64,000 bases of DNA. Source: Rossellomorea aquimaris. GTDB lineage: Bacteria > Bacillota > Bacilli > Bacillales > Bacillaceae_B. Shown piece after piece: positions 9,471 through 18,381 of this stretch. Where the stretch lies: NCBI RefSeq assembly GCF_020171925.1, contig NZ_JAIVAR010000003.1, positions 186,001 to 250,000 of the forward strand. The letters run 5' to 3'. Position numbers and translations under genes: made by a program. Below the pieces are notes generated by a model. That model was not told the DNA's origin. It ran no database searches and saw only the letters and a list, made by a program, of their open reading frames with translations. Each line of letters opens with the position of its first letter. Position 1 is the first letter of the stretch.

Positions 9471-10163
9471 TTATGTGTATTCACCAAAAGGGTTTATCAC
9501 GTTCCAACCTGCTCCCTTAAAGAGATTCCTGAGCATCCATACATGATCATTCCCGATGAGAAGGAAGATCCTTTCCCCTTCACCGTCCGCAATGTCCAGG
9601 ACATTTTTGAAAATCCTCAGTTCCCTTTCCATCCATCTTTTCAAGAAATCCATCCCGGGCTCCTGATCTTCCTGTGTGACTCTCACAAAGGAAAGATACA
9701 ATGCTTCCAATTTCTCTATGAACTTTTCATCATTGAGTTTAGTATATGATTCCAAGATATGTATGCCCTCTCGAACTTCAGGTTGATGATTCTGAATGGA
9801 TTCCATCCTACGCACTACATCAGGGAATTCCTGCATAGCCCCATAGAGAGACTCGACATGTTCCCCGGTCAGTTGACCTTCCCAATTCACTGCATATACC
9901 CTGTCATGTTGCATCCTATGTCCAAGCCGGAATCCTATTTGATGAATTTCATGCAGATGATCCGCCCCGTTGCCCTTAGCCATATATTGCTTATTCAATG
10001 TACCGTGATCATCGTGATTCCATTCCAGGGCTACTTTTGTTGGCTGATAAACAGCTATCCGTTCCACAAGGTCCTCCAGTTCCCTTTGCTTTTCAGCAAT
10101 AAGATCCCCACCTTGTAAAAAATGAAACGTTCCAACCAGTATGATCTCATTTGATTTCTGCAT
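9471..10163 (-). CDS. DUF5694/TraB-like protein
   Basis: The 230-residue protein starts with EIILVGTFHFLQGGD, continues with KVALEWNHDD near residue 55 and ends with IFLLIGNDHVWML. This GT-H...E...GxxH pattern resembles the TraB/PrgY/ChaN-like superfamily of putative metal-dependent hydrolases, most closely DUF5694. No signal peptide is present. Start is the ATG at 10163 after GGAGTGG. It follows the HAD gene by 23 bp on the same strand, so it is probably the last gene of the run that begins at 12220 or 13078. Its substrate is unknown. Confidence 0.7.
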   Translation of the reverse strand: MQKSNEIILVGTFHFLQGGDLIAEKQRELEDLVERIAVYQPTKVALEWNHDDHGTLNKQYMAKGNGADHLHEIHQIGFRLGHRMQHDRVYAVNWEGQLTGEHVESLYGAMQEFPDVVRRMESIQNHQPEVREGIHILESYTKLNDEKFIEKLEALYLSFVRVTQEDQEPGMDFLKRWMERELRIFKNVLDIADGEGERIFLLIGNDHVWMLRNLFKGAGWNVINPFGEYT

Positions 10164-10186
10164 AAGCCACTCCGTATTGAATGATT

Positions 10187-10960
10187 TTAAATAATACAAA
10201 ACTCCTTCAACGCATACACAATCCCGTCTTCACCCGATTTTTCCGTTACAAAATCTGCGACTTCCTTTAACCGTTCATGACCATTTCCCATGGCAATCCC
10301 GAGTCCGGCAAGTTCCAGCATGTCGATGTCATTTTCGCCATCACCGAATGCAATCGCCTGTGAAGATTCCAATTGAAAATAGTCCAGAACTTTTTTAATC
10401 GCGAGCGATTTCGAAACATCCTCTTTCAACACATTCAACACAAATGGATGCCACCTTTTAAAGGTCAGGTGTGGAAATCTTCGAATATATTTATCTACCT
10501 GTTCATCATCTGCGAACAAACACATCAAATATACTTCTTTATTAAAAATCTCGTTTTCAATCATCGGATACTCTTCCAGAGACAGAGTCTCTTTCAAGGC
10601 ATTCATTACGTCTGCATTCTGTATCCCATTCATACTGAACCCTTCCGTATAGAATGACAGCCCATGTTTTTCTTCTTCGGAAAACTCAACCACTTCCTTG
10701 ACGACGGTGGAGTCCATCGCAACTTTATGGAGCACTTCTTCATGGTGCTTCACGTATGCTCCGTTTGCGGATATGACCGTATCGATTCCAAGCTCCCTTA
10801 TTTCACTGCACATTGATAACGGCCTTCCCGTAGCAGCCACCACGACCAATCCTTTATCCTTTAATAATTTGATGGCATCTTTTGTATTCTGTGGAATACT
10901 CCCATCCTCGTGATGCGTAAGGGTACCATCAATATCGAAGAAAACGATTTTGTACTCCAT
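10187..10960 (-). CDS. Cof-type HAD hydrolase
   Basis: The 257-residue cytosolic phosphatase has HAD motif I FFDIDGTLTH at residues 7-16, motif II AATGRP near 58, and motif III/IV with GDGENDIDMLELAG near 207, plus a C2B-type cap domain between. Cof-type members dephosphorylate sugar phosphates or nucleotide cofactors; the substrate cannot be read from sequence. Start ATG follows AAGGAGGATCAGG and overlaps the end of the upstream alpha/beta hydrolase by 32 bp. Confidence 0.88.
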   Translation of the reverse strand: MEYKIVFFDIDGTLTHHEDGSIPQNTKDAIKLLKDKGLVVVAATGRPLSMCSEIRELGIDTVISANGAYVKHHEEVLHKVAMDSTVVKEVVEFSEEEKHGLSFYTEGFSMNGIQNADVMNALKETLSLEEYPMIENEIFNKEVYLMCLFADDEQVDKYIRRFPHLTFKRWHPFVLNVLKEDVSKSLAIKKVLDYFQLESSQAIAFGDGENDIDMLELAGLGIAMGNGHERLKEVADFVTEKSGEDGIVYALKEFCII

Positions 10961-11867
10961 CCTGATCCTCCTTTGTTAGGGATTCTGCCTTTAGACAGAA
11001 TCCAGCAAACCTCTTTATACATTCAACAAGTAGTTCTGGTTGATCTTTATGTATTTCATGGTCACTGCCCTCTGCTATGATGAGTTCGCCTTTACTGGAT
11101 AATTCGGCTAACTTGATCTGCAACTCCCTCCAGACCCGTTCATGAAGGACGGCTTCTTCTTCGGGGATACCAAATTCGATGAATGGCTTGGCTGACAGTT
11201 CTTGATCCCTGGCAATGACGAGAAGGGGGATATCAGGGAAATCCCCTCCGGACATGATTTCACGGCTGCTTTCACCCCAGCACCGGAACTCATCGGCTAC
11301 GGTACTGAAAAAATTTGGTCTAGTGATGAACGCTTCAAACTCATTGTCTACGCTTCTATGTAAGCCTTTGAAATCTTCTATTTTTTTATTAAACTCCATC
11401 CGTAATTCTGCTTTTGATTTTTTCGAGTAGTGCAGGTTTCCATCAACCATTTTTTCCAGAGAGATCAAAGAATTCATGACCGGGAGATCAAGATCATATA
11501 TTCGTTGGAAGTGGTGAGAGGTGGCATCGATCAAGAGAATGCCTTTCAATTTCTCCGGAAACATCCTGGCATATTGCTGGGCGCATAAACCTCCAAACGA
11601 ATGCCCGGCTAAAATGAATTCTGCAATATTCAGCTCTTCGATGAGGGTATGGAGCTCCATTGCAATAGCCGAAGCGGTCCTTCCTTCACGAGGAGCACGA
11701 CTTCTTCCATAACCCGCCCTATGGTAAAGGATCATTGTAAAGTCGTCTTTCAGCTCTTCAATAAACGGGATCCACTCGTAAAAGGAGTTCCCGATTCCGG
11801 TCTCGATTACCAGAACTTCATCTCCTACCCCCGTCTTAACATATTCAAGGTTTGATTTCCCGTCCAT
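10929..11867 (-). CDS. Alpha/beta hydrolase
   Basis: The 312-residue protein has the alpha/beta-hydrolase nucleophile elbow GHSFGG near residue 94, an oxyanion region YHRAGYGRS near 49, an aspartate in PLLVIARDQE and a C-terminal histidine in EGSDHEIHKDQPE. This is a serine hydrolase of undefined substrate, probably an esterase. The start is the ATG at 11867, 5 nt after AAGGAGGTAATGGG. Its end overlaps the HAD gene start, which suggests translational coupling in the 12220-to-9471 gene run. Confidence 0.85.
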   Translation of the reverse strand: MDGKSNLEYVKTGVGDEVLVIETGIGNSFYEWIPFIEELKDDFTMILYHRAGYGRSRAPREGRTASAIAMELHTLIEELNIAEFILAGHSFGGLCAQQYARMFPEKLKGILLIDATSHHFQRIYDLDLPVMNSLISLEKMVDGNLHYSKKSKAELRMEFNKKIEDFKGLHRSVDNEFEAFITRPNFFSTVADEFRCWGESSREIMSGGDFPDIPLLVIARDQELSAKPFIEFGIPEEEAVLHERVWRELQIKLAELSSKGELIIAEGSDHEIHKDQPELLVECIKRFAGFCLKAESLTKEDQDGVQNRFLRY

Positions 11868-11884
11868 CCCATTACCTCCTTGCT

Positions 11885-12220
11885 TCATATCGAACCCGTA
11901 ACCTTTCTCCTATTCGATCTGACCATGGAAACCCACCAACCACACAAATAGAGATAACCAAACAATAAGTAATAAGCCCATGACGAACCGTGCTTCAAGT
12001 GAAATATCCACTGTTCAAGCTCGTCCTGATTCTCCATCCTCGTTTCAATCCCATTTATGATGCCCACCACCGGTATGGACAAAGCGACTAAAATAGTGAA
12101 AAGCGGCACCCATACATGCCTCTTTAGCTTAATTGAGTAAATGGCTCCTCCAATCGTCAATAAGATGAATGAATAATAAATGACCCAAAACCATTGAGGT
12201 AGCGTTTCAAAGTTATACAT
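11885..12220 (-). CDS. Hypothetical membrane protein, 111 aa
   Basis: Family not recognised. Three hydrophobic spans are visible, at about residues 10-28, 36-54 and 80-98, with an acidic linker (ENQDELEQW) and a basic C-terminus, RSNRRKVTG. ATG follows AAGGAGGATGCTAC. It sits between the PP2C phosphatase and the alpha/beta hydrolase with gaps under 20 bp, so it is probably co-transcribed. Confidence 0.7.
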   Translation of the reverse strand: MYNFETLPQWFWVIYYSFILLTIGGAIYSIKLKRHVWVPLFTILVALSIPVVGIINGIETRMENQDELEQWIFHLKHGSSWAYYLLFGYLYLCGWWVSMVRSNRRKVTGSI

Positions 12221-12232
12221 GTAGCATCCTCC

Positions 12233-13078
12233 TTAGAATTCAATCACGATTCCAGCCTTATCATCACTTTTCTTGAACCTCGGATAGCTGATGCATTCAC
12301 TATCTGAATCTTCGAGGACAAGCAAGTCCATTGCATACTGCCGAATCCCTTTTTCAACAATCTCTTTGGCAACCCAATTCCAATAAGACGTATTTGGAGG
12401 AACATCCCCAGAAGGCAACAACAAACCATCCGTGAACAGGATGAGGTGGGTCAATCCGGTCCGGTTGATTTTCCCCCATTCAAAATAATGACTTGCTTCC
12501 GGTTCACCGTTGAGGACACCGTATCCTCCTTCCGTGTTGCTCTGTTGCCTATTTTCAAGTATGATCGGTTTCACTTCAGGCATGATCTCAGCTCTTGTCT
12601 GCATTCCTTCATTGATGCACGCTTTCCATTTATTCACGGCCTTCACTTCCAGGTGCTCGACCTGCAACCTCGTTAATGGTCTTACTTCCCCTGTCCGATA
12701 AACAGCGACTATCATGCAATCGCCTGTCTGGATGTACTCTATCCCATGTCGTGATATCTTTACGACGGCTAGCGCGGTACCCCATAGCTGTTCTTTCTTG
12801 CCTAGATCAATTCCAGACTCTTGCATCTTCATGTTCAACGTATGATTGATCGTTCGGGCTGCATCATAGAGGTTTTCTTCGTCTCTTAAACCTGACTCAA
12901 AATAATCCTTCGCTGTGTGGGACGCGAGGAAGCCTCCTGTCAGATTCTCTTTTGACCGGAAGTCTACAAGGGATGATACACCATCAGCGACACCGAATAT
13001 GGACTGATGTTCATTGATGATCAACGCATCTTCATTCAACCATCCATCACCTTTGATCGTCATATGATTGATCTTCAT
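12233..13078 (-). CDS. PP2C-family protein phosphatase
   Basis: The 281-residue protein shows the PP2C metal-binding layout: GDGWLNEDALI near residue 10, FGVADGVSSL near 28 (the conserved DG), WGTALAVVKI, IQTGDCMIVAVY near 116, FTDGLL near 217 and a final DDKAGIVIEF (the D(D/N) motif). This is a cytosolic, metal-dependent Ser/Thr phosphatase or a signalling homologue. The conserved acidic positions look intact. The ribosome binding site is weak (GGCGGG). Confidence 0.85.
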   Translation of the reverse strand: MKINHMTIKGDGWLNEDALIINEHQSIFGVADGVSSLVDFRSKENLTGGFLASHTAKDYFESGLRDEENLYDAARTINHTLNMKMQESGIDLGKKEQLWGTALAVVKISRHGIEYIQTGDCMIVAVYRTGEVRPLTRLQVEHLEVKAVNKWKACINEGMQTRAEIMPEVKPIILENRQQSNTEGGYGVLNGEPEASHYFEWGKINRTGLTHLILFTDGLLLPSGDVPPNTSYWNWVAKEIVEKGIRQYAMDLLVLEDSDSECISYPRFKKSDDKAGIVIEF

Positions 13079-13161
13079 GTGATCCCGCCTTTTCCAAAGG
13101 TTCTATGAAAATAGTAACATATATTTACAGTTTATTTTGAAAACCCAACCATTTTTCTGCC

Positions 13162-13192
13162 AAAAAAAGACTGCCGACACGGTCGACAGTCC
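13162..13192 (-). terminator. Intrinsic terminator
   Basis: GACTGTCGACCGTGTCGGCAGTC-type stem followed on the minus strand by eight Ts, just beyond the prolyl hydroxylase stop. Confidence 0.8.
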
Positions 13193-13209
13193 TTCATGTA
13201 TTACCCTAT

Positions 13210-13863
13210 TTATCTATATTCTTTTCTTCTCATCCATTGTGTCGCTGCCCATTTATCACCAATGATGACTGGACCTCCGCCGTGCAGGGTGAGTTCGTTC
13301 AATTCTTCATTATCATAGAAATATTCGAAGTACACAGCCATCCCTTTTTGAGGTGAAACAGAGAAATTCAGTTTCGGGAAGTAGGTTTCTCCGCCCTCTT
13401 CAACGTCATTCAAGTACATAACGAGCGTACTGATTCTCGGATTTTTCACGGGTTGGTGCGATGCCGACCGGAAGAAATCAAAGTGTGCCTTGTATTCCTG
13501 GCCGATTTGATAGTTCAGGACTTGAAGGCCTTCCCCATGTGCAACTGGGATATTCATAATCTGGGAAACTCTTTTTTCTATTTTTGCAACGACATCATTT
13601 TCTGCTTCCTCGAAAAACATGCTGCTGCTTGTCCTGATGTCATCTACGTTCCTTGTGTTTCCGATTTTCGAGCGGTTCATCCTGTCCTTTGACAGCTGAA
13701 TGAGTGCGTCACATTCTTCATCACTTAACACATTCCCCAAAACGACGATGCATGGCTCTTCCATTTTGGCGATGATCTGAACCTCGCGATCTTCCGTTCT
13801 GATCTTATTTCCTGTGTGATGAAAAATACTTTGTTCCTTAACAACCGTTTCATGTGTTTCCAT
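13210..13863 (-). CDS. 2OG-Fe(II) oxygenase, prolyl 4-hydroxylase type
   Basis: The 217-residue enzyme has the double-stranded beta-helix of Fe(II)/2-oxoglutarate dioxygenases: HFDFF near residue 128 gives the HxD pair, LTLHGGGPV near 195 the distal His, and IGDKWAATQW the 2OG-binding Lys. Bacillus anthracis and B. cereus have a similar small soluble prolyl-4-hydroxylase acting on proline-rich peptides; the target here is unknown. I start at ATG 13863 (after GAGGAAAG), not the TTG two codons upstream. The gene is monocistronic with its own terminator. Confidence 0.88.
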   Translation of the reverse strand: METHETVVKEQSIFHHTGNKIRTEDREVQIIAKMEEPCIVVLGNVLSDEECDALIQLSKDRMNRSKIGNTRNVDDIRTSSSMFFEEAENDVVAKIEKRVSQIMNIPVAHGEGLQVLNYQIGQEYKAHFDFFRSASHQPVKNPRISTLVMYLNDVEEGGETYFPKLNFSVSPQKGMAVYFEYFYDNEELNELTLHGGGPVIIGDKWAATQWMRRKEYR

Positions 13864-14069
13864 TGTCAACTTTCCTCAACCTCTTCACTTTTTATAATAT
13901 TCCGAATACTCCAGGAAAACGACGCATCCGGCAGGTTAAACAATCCTAAAACTGAACGCAGCTATAACAGCAGGCAGGAACGATGGTTGTCATGTCCACA
14001 GTGATCTCCGGAACATGACTAGGAGTAAATTTTTGTTTTAATTTTACACCGGTTGAGGAGGAAAGAGAA

Positions 14070-14135
14070 GTGCTAATTCACCCTCCTGAAGGCTTATTTT
14101 TGACGAAATTGGTACAAATGTGTTTGGGAGGATAA
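14070..14135 (+). CDS. Possible 21-codon small ORF
   Basis: A GTG start lies 8 nt after GAGGAGG and encodes MLIHPPEGLFLTKLVQMCLG(G), ending at the terminator hairpin 14134-14171. The AGGAGG could be masked by CCTCCT at 14082-14087. No homology is claimed. The rest of the 342-bp gap 13864-14205 shows nothing else I can support. This may be chance. Confidence 0.25.
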   Translation: MLIHPPEGLFLTKLVQMCLGG

Positions 14136-14171
14136 AAAGAGAACGGCCAAGCTTTTGGCTGCTCTCTTTTA
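14134..14171. terminator. Bidirectional terminator
   Basis: AAAGAGAACGGCCAA pairs with TTGGCTGCTCTCTTT. Runs of A and T on both sides let it work in both directions. It ends the gene at 14206-14781. Confidence 0.8.
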
Positions 14172-14205
14172 TTATCAATACTCTTTTAGGTTGCAATTGC
14201 TATCG

Positions 14206-14781
14206 TCACTCTTCCCCGACACGATGCCACTTCAAATCCTTATCATCAAAAATATGGGTACCCTGAGGATATCCATAATAATAAAGTTTTTCCCCTTTTG
14301 CATTATAGGCGGCTGCATCCATAAAGTCGATCTGCTGGCTGAATGGGAATACGAAGGAAACACGCTCCCCCTTCCCCACTTGCTTTCTCTCACGATTGTC
14401 GCTTTCCCCTGCTTCGATGTATGCCACTTCCTCATCATTCGACTCTATGCTTAAGTAGCAAAAGGCTTCATCTTCGTCCGCATAGCTCATCCCACCGATG
14501 GTTTGAAGCTCATCTTCCCGAATGGGGATATAGGTGGATGTACGGCTGACATAGAAGGGTCCTTCCTTTTCGGATAAAACGGTCCGATATTCATTCTCCT
14601 TGTCGCTCTTAAATAATAGGAGAACGTCTCCGCCTACCTCCTGCGTTTCGATGAGGGCATCATCCCCGGATATGAAAGGCTTGCCCTTCGCTGCACCGAG
14701 TGCTGTGAAACGATATCCCGAAAGAAAGAATATAATTGAGAGCAGCATTCCAACCATCATCACTGAAACCCATCTTTTCAT
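14206..14781 (-). CDS. Secreted or membrane-anchored hypothetical protein
   Basis: A 191-residue protein with a basic start (MKRWVS) and one hydrophobic stretch to about residue 25, without a lipobox cysteine, so it is either an uncleaved anchor or a Sec signal peptide. The rest is acidic and predicted extracellular; I do not recognise a family. Start is the ATG at 14781 after GGAAGGAGGGGG. It lies downstream of the sigma/anti-sigma fusion gene on the same strand, 107 bp away with a hairpin between, so read-through expression from that gene is possible. Confidence 0.7.
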   Translation of the reverse strand: MKRWVSVMMVGMLLSIIFFLSGYRFTALGAAKGKPFISGDDALIETQEVGGDVLLLFKSDKENEYRTVLSEKEGPFYVSRTSTYIPIREDELQTIGGMSYADEDEAFCYLSIESNDEEVAYIEAGESDNRERKQVGKGERVSFVFPFSQQIDFMDAAAYNAKGEKLYYYGYPQGTHIFDDKDLKWHRVGEE

Positions 14782-14806
14782 TCTTTCCCCCTCCTTCCCA
14801 AACAAA

Positions 14807-14836
14807 CAGGGGCTCATCCCCAAATGGGAAGCCCCC
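14807..14836 (-). terminator. Terminator-like hairpin after the sigma fusion gene
   Basis: GGGGGCTTCCC pairs with GGGATGAGCCCC on the minus strand and is followed by TGTTTGTTTG. The T-tract is weak, so partial read-through into 14206-14781 is possible. Confidence 0.5.
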
Positions 14837-14888
14837 TGTAAAAACCTAGCCCGATTTAAAAGGAGCTACATATGACAATTGCCTGCTC

Positions 14889-16961
14889 TTAGTTCAAATC
14901 AAGCTTAATTTTGTCATCCACGTACTTCGTGGTTGAATACCCTTCAATTTCCAGGGAGACAGGGACCACTTTCTCTCCGGTCTCATTATTTAACAACTGA
15001 AAGCTTTCCACGGTCTGGAAATAACGCGGCTGCTCGATTTCCTGGTAGCGAAAAGGCGTGTTACGGATGTCGTATTCTTTCCCATGCTTATCGACGAGGA
15101 CCCCTTCAGAATTCATGCCCATCGCCATGCTATCGTAATCATCTTTCCCCTTCACATGAAACTGGAGGGATTCGAACTCCCGGTCTTTGAGTTCGTGGTT
15201 GCTGATGATGATTTCCGTAGGAAAACCGACTTCCAGCTTATCGATCGATATCGTACTTCCAAGATACTCAAATGTCTGTGGATACTCCTTCGTCACATCA
15301 AGGTCAATCGATGTTTGATCCTGAACCGACATATGAATGGATCCGAACTGTGCGGTCACTTCATCAATGTCTTCCCCGTACAGGGATTCAAACTGGGTCT
15401 GAAGACGATTCCATTCCCTCTGTCCCGGCGCGTCGACGAAAGAAATGTTATAAATGTCCGATTTCAATGTCCGGTCGCCTGCATGAATGCGGTCAAAGCT
15501 GAGAATGTCAATTCGTTTGTCGGGCAGCTCATGCTTATAGCTGTATTGAAGGATAGTTGCCGTCGGCGCGATGATCAATTTCTCCAGACGTACCGGAATC
15601 CCTTCCACTTCGGTTTCTTGCTTCAGCTCGTATTCGGTGGAATCATGCTTCGTGACAGGTATCTCGAAATTCCACTCACCACTCGCGAATTCCATTTCTT
15701 CATACCCCCAAGGAAGAAATTCATCGGGGTGTTCGGGATCCTTCTTTAATTTTTGAAGCTTCTTGATATTCAATTGGACGGTCCCGCTCTCTTTACTCAA
15801 TGGCAAAAGGCTCATCTGCCCCTGATAGATATTCTTTTCATCATGTACGTCCGTGGGGGTGATCGGCGGTTTATAGCCCGAGTATGCGTCCCGGTTCATG
15901 AGTTCCCTCTCATTCTGGACGAACACACCTTCATGGACATTGAGTACATACTGATTGTCTTTCTTGGTATCTTCGATTTCGTAGAAGACGAGCGTTTGAA
16001 CGTCATCTGCGATTACACTTTTAATCGTGATTTTCACGCCTTCGCTTTCCGCTTCCAAGTTCAACCTTTCACCGAGTCCTTGCTGGAGATAGGTACCCAG
16101 GTCCTCCTGTTCTTCTGTCCAGGAATAGTAGATGTTGCTGAAGCTTCCAGTTGCAAACCCGGTGCACAGGAATAAGGCGAAAATTCCTGCAAATGCGAGA
16201 CCCACGCGCTTACGCTTCTTTTTCTTCAGCCTTCTCTTTTCCTCTTTTTCATGCAGCCTACTCTTCACATTCTCCATCAAATCAGCCGGAGCCTTTATAT
16301 CCCCTTGGATGCCGGTAAGGGTCAGCATGACATCTTGATAGGTTGCAAGATCATCCTGGCAATCGGCGCAATGATAGATATGCATCTCAAACTCTACCTT
16401 CTCAGGACGCCCAAGATTCCTTCCTAAATAATCGATATATTTAGGATGATATTCCTTGCATCCTTTAAAATCCTGCCCATATCCCAATTCGTTCCTCAAA
16501 GTCCGAACACCGGAGAATAGTCGTTCCTTTACCTTTTCCTCCTCGACTTGGAGAGTGCGGGCAGCTTCCTCAATCGATAGCCCCTTTATGTATGTTAGTG
16601 CAATCGCGGATTTGTCTTCAGCGTTCAGCCCATTCAAAGCAGCGTAAATATCCGGTCCGGTTCCATGCTCTTCTAGATCCCCTGTTTGCTTCACGACTGA
16701 AAGCTCACGGCATTCATTCCAGAAGATCGATGTAGCCCATCTCTCGAATGATGTCTCTTTATTAAAGCGCGGCAATCCTTCATGGATGTTCTGGATGGCT
16801 TGGAAAAATAATTCCTCCGTCTGCTCCCTAGTAAGATACACCCTCGCCAGTGCATAAAATGAATGCTGATGTTCCTCAAACCACCCGATGATGGATTCCA
16901 TATCCCTTTCCCTGATCCTGCTGATCAGGAACGGATCTGAATGTACCTTGGCTGGAATCAT
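14889..16961 (-). CDS. ECF-like sigma factor fused to zinc-finger anti-sigma/DUF4179 protein
   Basis: One uninterrupted 690-codon frame. Residues about 17-90 look like sigma region 2 (FERWATSIFWNECREL) and 106-158 like region 4 (IALTYIKGLSIEEAARTLQV). Residues 168-212 form an anti-sigma zinc-finger helix pair with His194, Cys198 and Cys201 (HIYHCADC). A lysine/arginine-rich stretch precedes one transmembrane span at about 253-271. The remaining ~415 residues match DUF4179 plus a DUF5643-like C-terminal part, predicted outside the membrane. DUF4179 proteins are normally separate anti-sigma factors encoded next to their sigma gene; here both are covalently joined, so release of the sigma domain would need proteolysis. 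ATG follows GAGGGGAGAC. Confidence 0.85.
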   Translation of the reverse strand: MIPAKVHSDPFLISRIRERDMESIIGWFEEHQHSFYALARVYLTREQTEELFFQAIQNIHEGLPRFNKETSFERWATSIFWNECRELSVVKQTGDLEEHGTGPDIYAALNGLNAEDKSAIALTYIKGLSIEEAARTLQVEEEKVKERLFSGVRTLRNELGYGQDFKGCKEYHPKYIDYLGRNLGRPEKVEFEMHIYHCADCQDDLATYQDVMLTLTGIQGDIKAPADLMENVKSRLHEKEEKRRLKKKKRKRVGLAFAGIFALFLCTGFATGSFSNIYYSWTEEQEDLGTYLQQGLGERLNLEAESEGVKITIKSVIADDVQTLVFYEIEDTKKDNQYVLNVHEGVFVQNERELMNRDAYSGYKPPITPTDVHDEKNIYQGQMSLLPLSKESGTVQLNIKKLQKLKKDPEHPDEFLPWGYEEMEFASGEWNFEIPVTKHDSTEYELKQETEVEGIPVRLEKLIIAPTATILQYSYKHELPDKRIDILSFDRIHAGDRTLKSDIYNISFVDAPGQREWNRLQTQFESLYGEDIDEVTAQFGSIHMSVQDQTSIDLDVTKEYPQTFEYLGSTISIDKLEVGFPTEIIISNHELKDREFESLQFHVKGKDDYDSMAMGMNSEGVLVDKHGKEYDIRNTPFRYQEIEQPRYFQTVESFQLLNNETGEKVVPVSLEIEGYSTTKYVDDKIKLDLN

Positions 16962-17128
16962 TTCTGTCTCCCCTCTTTACTGGTTGATAAATGTCAAAAT
17001 AATAAGAAAATAGTATGAATACATCTATGTTACCATATTCATCCACACACGGTAATGGCAGATTCATAGATTCTACTTAATCTTGGATAGGCCCCCCGTT
17101 GCATGCGAGCCTACTGTTCCCACAGAGG

Positions 17129-18268
17129 TCACATATTCAGCATAAGACGTTCTGATACACTCTTCTCCTGATATTCCACAAGAATGCCTTTCTTGATCCA
17201 ACCTACCCCCCCGTCCTTCTTTATCAAATCATATCCGGTGCAGCAATCGTCGATCAGGGAGACGATGTCACCTTTTTTCACGCTAATATGTGCACACGAA
17301 ACATCTGATATGGCTGTAAAATTACCCGGTTCAAGCTCTCGGATATACTCATTCTTCACAAAGAGGATGTCTTCTCTTCCATCTTGCTTGCAGGCAGTGA
17401 AGTGATGGGATGCTTGCACGGGCTGAAGTTCATACACCGGAAAGGAAATAGAACCTGCCGACACCATCTGGGGCTGGAAATCTTCCTTTACTTCGAAAAC
17501 AGGGAAGTGATCAAGGTATGTATGAGAGAATGCGTCACCTTCGGCTGTCCGATCGATGATAAACGCATTCAGCTGTCCGGTCCTTTTGATGATGTTCCCC
17601 CCATCGATCGCGATGATTTTCTTGGTTTCATCGATGATGGGATTATTGGACGGGATATCTGTGGCGTAGTTTACGACCGGCCAGTGTCCGACAATGACAT
17701 ATTTGTCTGCTCTGTGTGATTTTTCAAGAAATGCCCTCATCGTAATGGCCGTGATCCGGTCGGTTTCCATCCAGTCTTCACGATCTTCAAGTCCCCCATG
17801 GACGAAGATATAGTCGTCTGCTTCAATGGCAGTCGGCAGTTTCATCAGCCATTCCATTTCGTTTGCGAAATGCAGGTTAAGCTGTTCTTTGATTTCTATT
17901 ACCTCCGTTTCTTCCGTTAAGGTGAAACCAATCTCCTGTAGCCATTCATGGATGATGGAATGCTTTCTAGAATGAAGATAGTTCATTAATTTAGGGTTTT
18001 CTTCCAGCACATCTTCAACGAGCGTGTCACAATTGCCCTCCGTCACTAGGACATGGGGATGGCTTTCAGTCAATTCCATAACAAAGCGGACGACACCCGT
18101 ACTATTATTTCCCTTCTCACAAAGATCTCCGTTCAGGATCAGATAATCCTCCCTGCTGAACGATACCTTATCCAATAACTTCTTAAATAGATCCAATTCT
18201 CCATGAATGTCGGAAATCACAATGATTCTTGCATCCCGAGGAATGGTAATATAGTTGACTTTATTCAC
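17129..18268 (-). CDS. Metallophosphoesterase (calcineurin-like) with C-terminal extension
   Basis: A 379-residue cytosolic protein. Metal-binding motifs run in order: IVISDIHGELD near residue 17, ILNGDLCEKG near 45, TEGNCD near 75, VHGGLEDR near 160 and IVGHWP near 197. This is the PPP/PrpE-like Ser/Thr phosphatase or Ap4A hydrolase branch. The last ~90 residues (ISVKKGDIVSLIDDCCTGYD) look like an SH3-like module. GTG at 18268 follows AAAGGGGCG at the right spacing; the frame extends upstream without a better site. Substrate not determinable. Confidence 0.82.
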   Translation of the reverse strand: MNKVNYITIPRDARIIVISDIHGELDLFKKLLDKVSFSREDYLILNGDLCEKGNNSTGVVRFVMELTESHPHVLVTEGNCDTLVEDVLEENPKLMNYLHSRKHSIIHEWLQEIGFTLTEETEVIEIKEQLNLHFANEMEWLMKLPTAIEADDYIFVHGGLEDREDWMETDRITAITMRAFLEKSHRADKYVIVGHWPVVNYATDIPSNNPIIDETKKIIAIDGGNIIKRTGQLNAFIIDRTAEGDAFSHTYLDHFPVFEVKEDFQPQMVSAGSISFPVYELQPVQASHHFTACKQDGREDILFVKNEYIRELEPGNFTAISDVSCAHISVKKGDIVSLIDDCCTGYDLIKKDGGVGWIKKGILVEYQEKSVSERLMLNM

Positions 18269-18336
18269 GTTCGGACGCCCCTTTCTAGCTCTCCACCCCA
18301 TTTTAACATAAATTTCCTGATGTCCTGATTGAAGAA

Positions 18337-18374
18337 AGAAAAAACGGGTGGGAACCATAAAGGTTCCACACCCG
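18337..18374 (-). terminator. Strong intrinsic terminator
   Basis: CGGGTGTGGAACC pairs with GGTTCCCACCCG (one bulge) and is followed on the minus strand by TTTTTT. It ends the operon 22928-to-18382. Confidence 0.9.
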
Positions 18375-18381
18375 AACTTGA

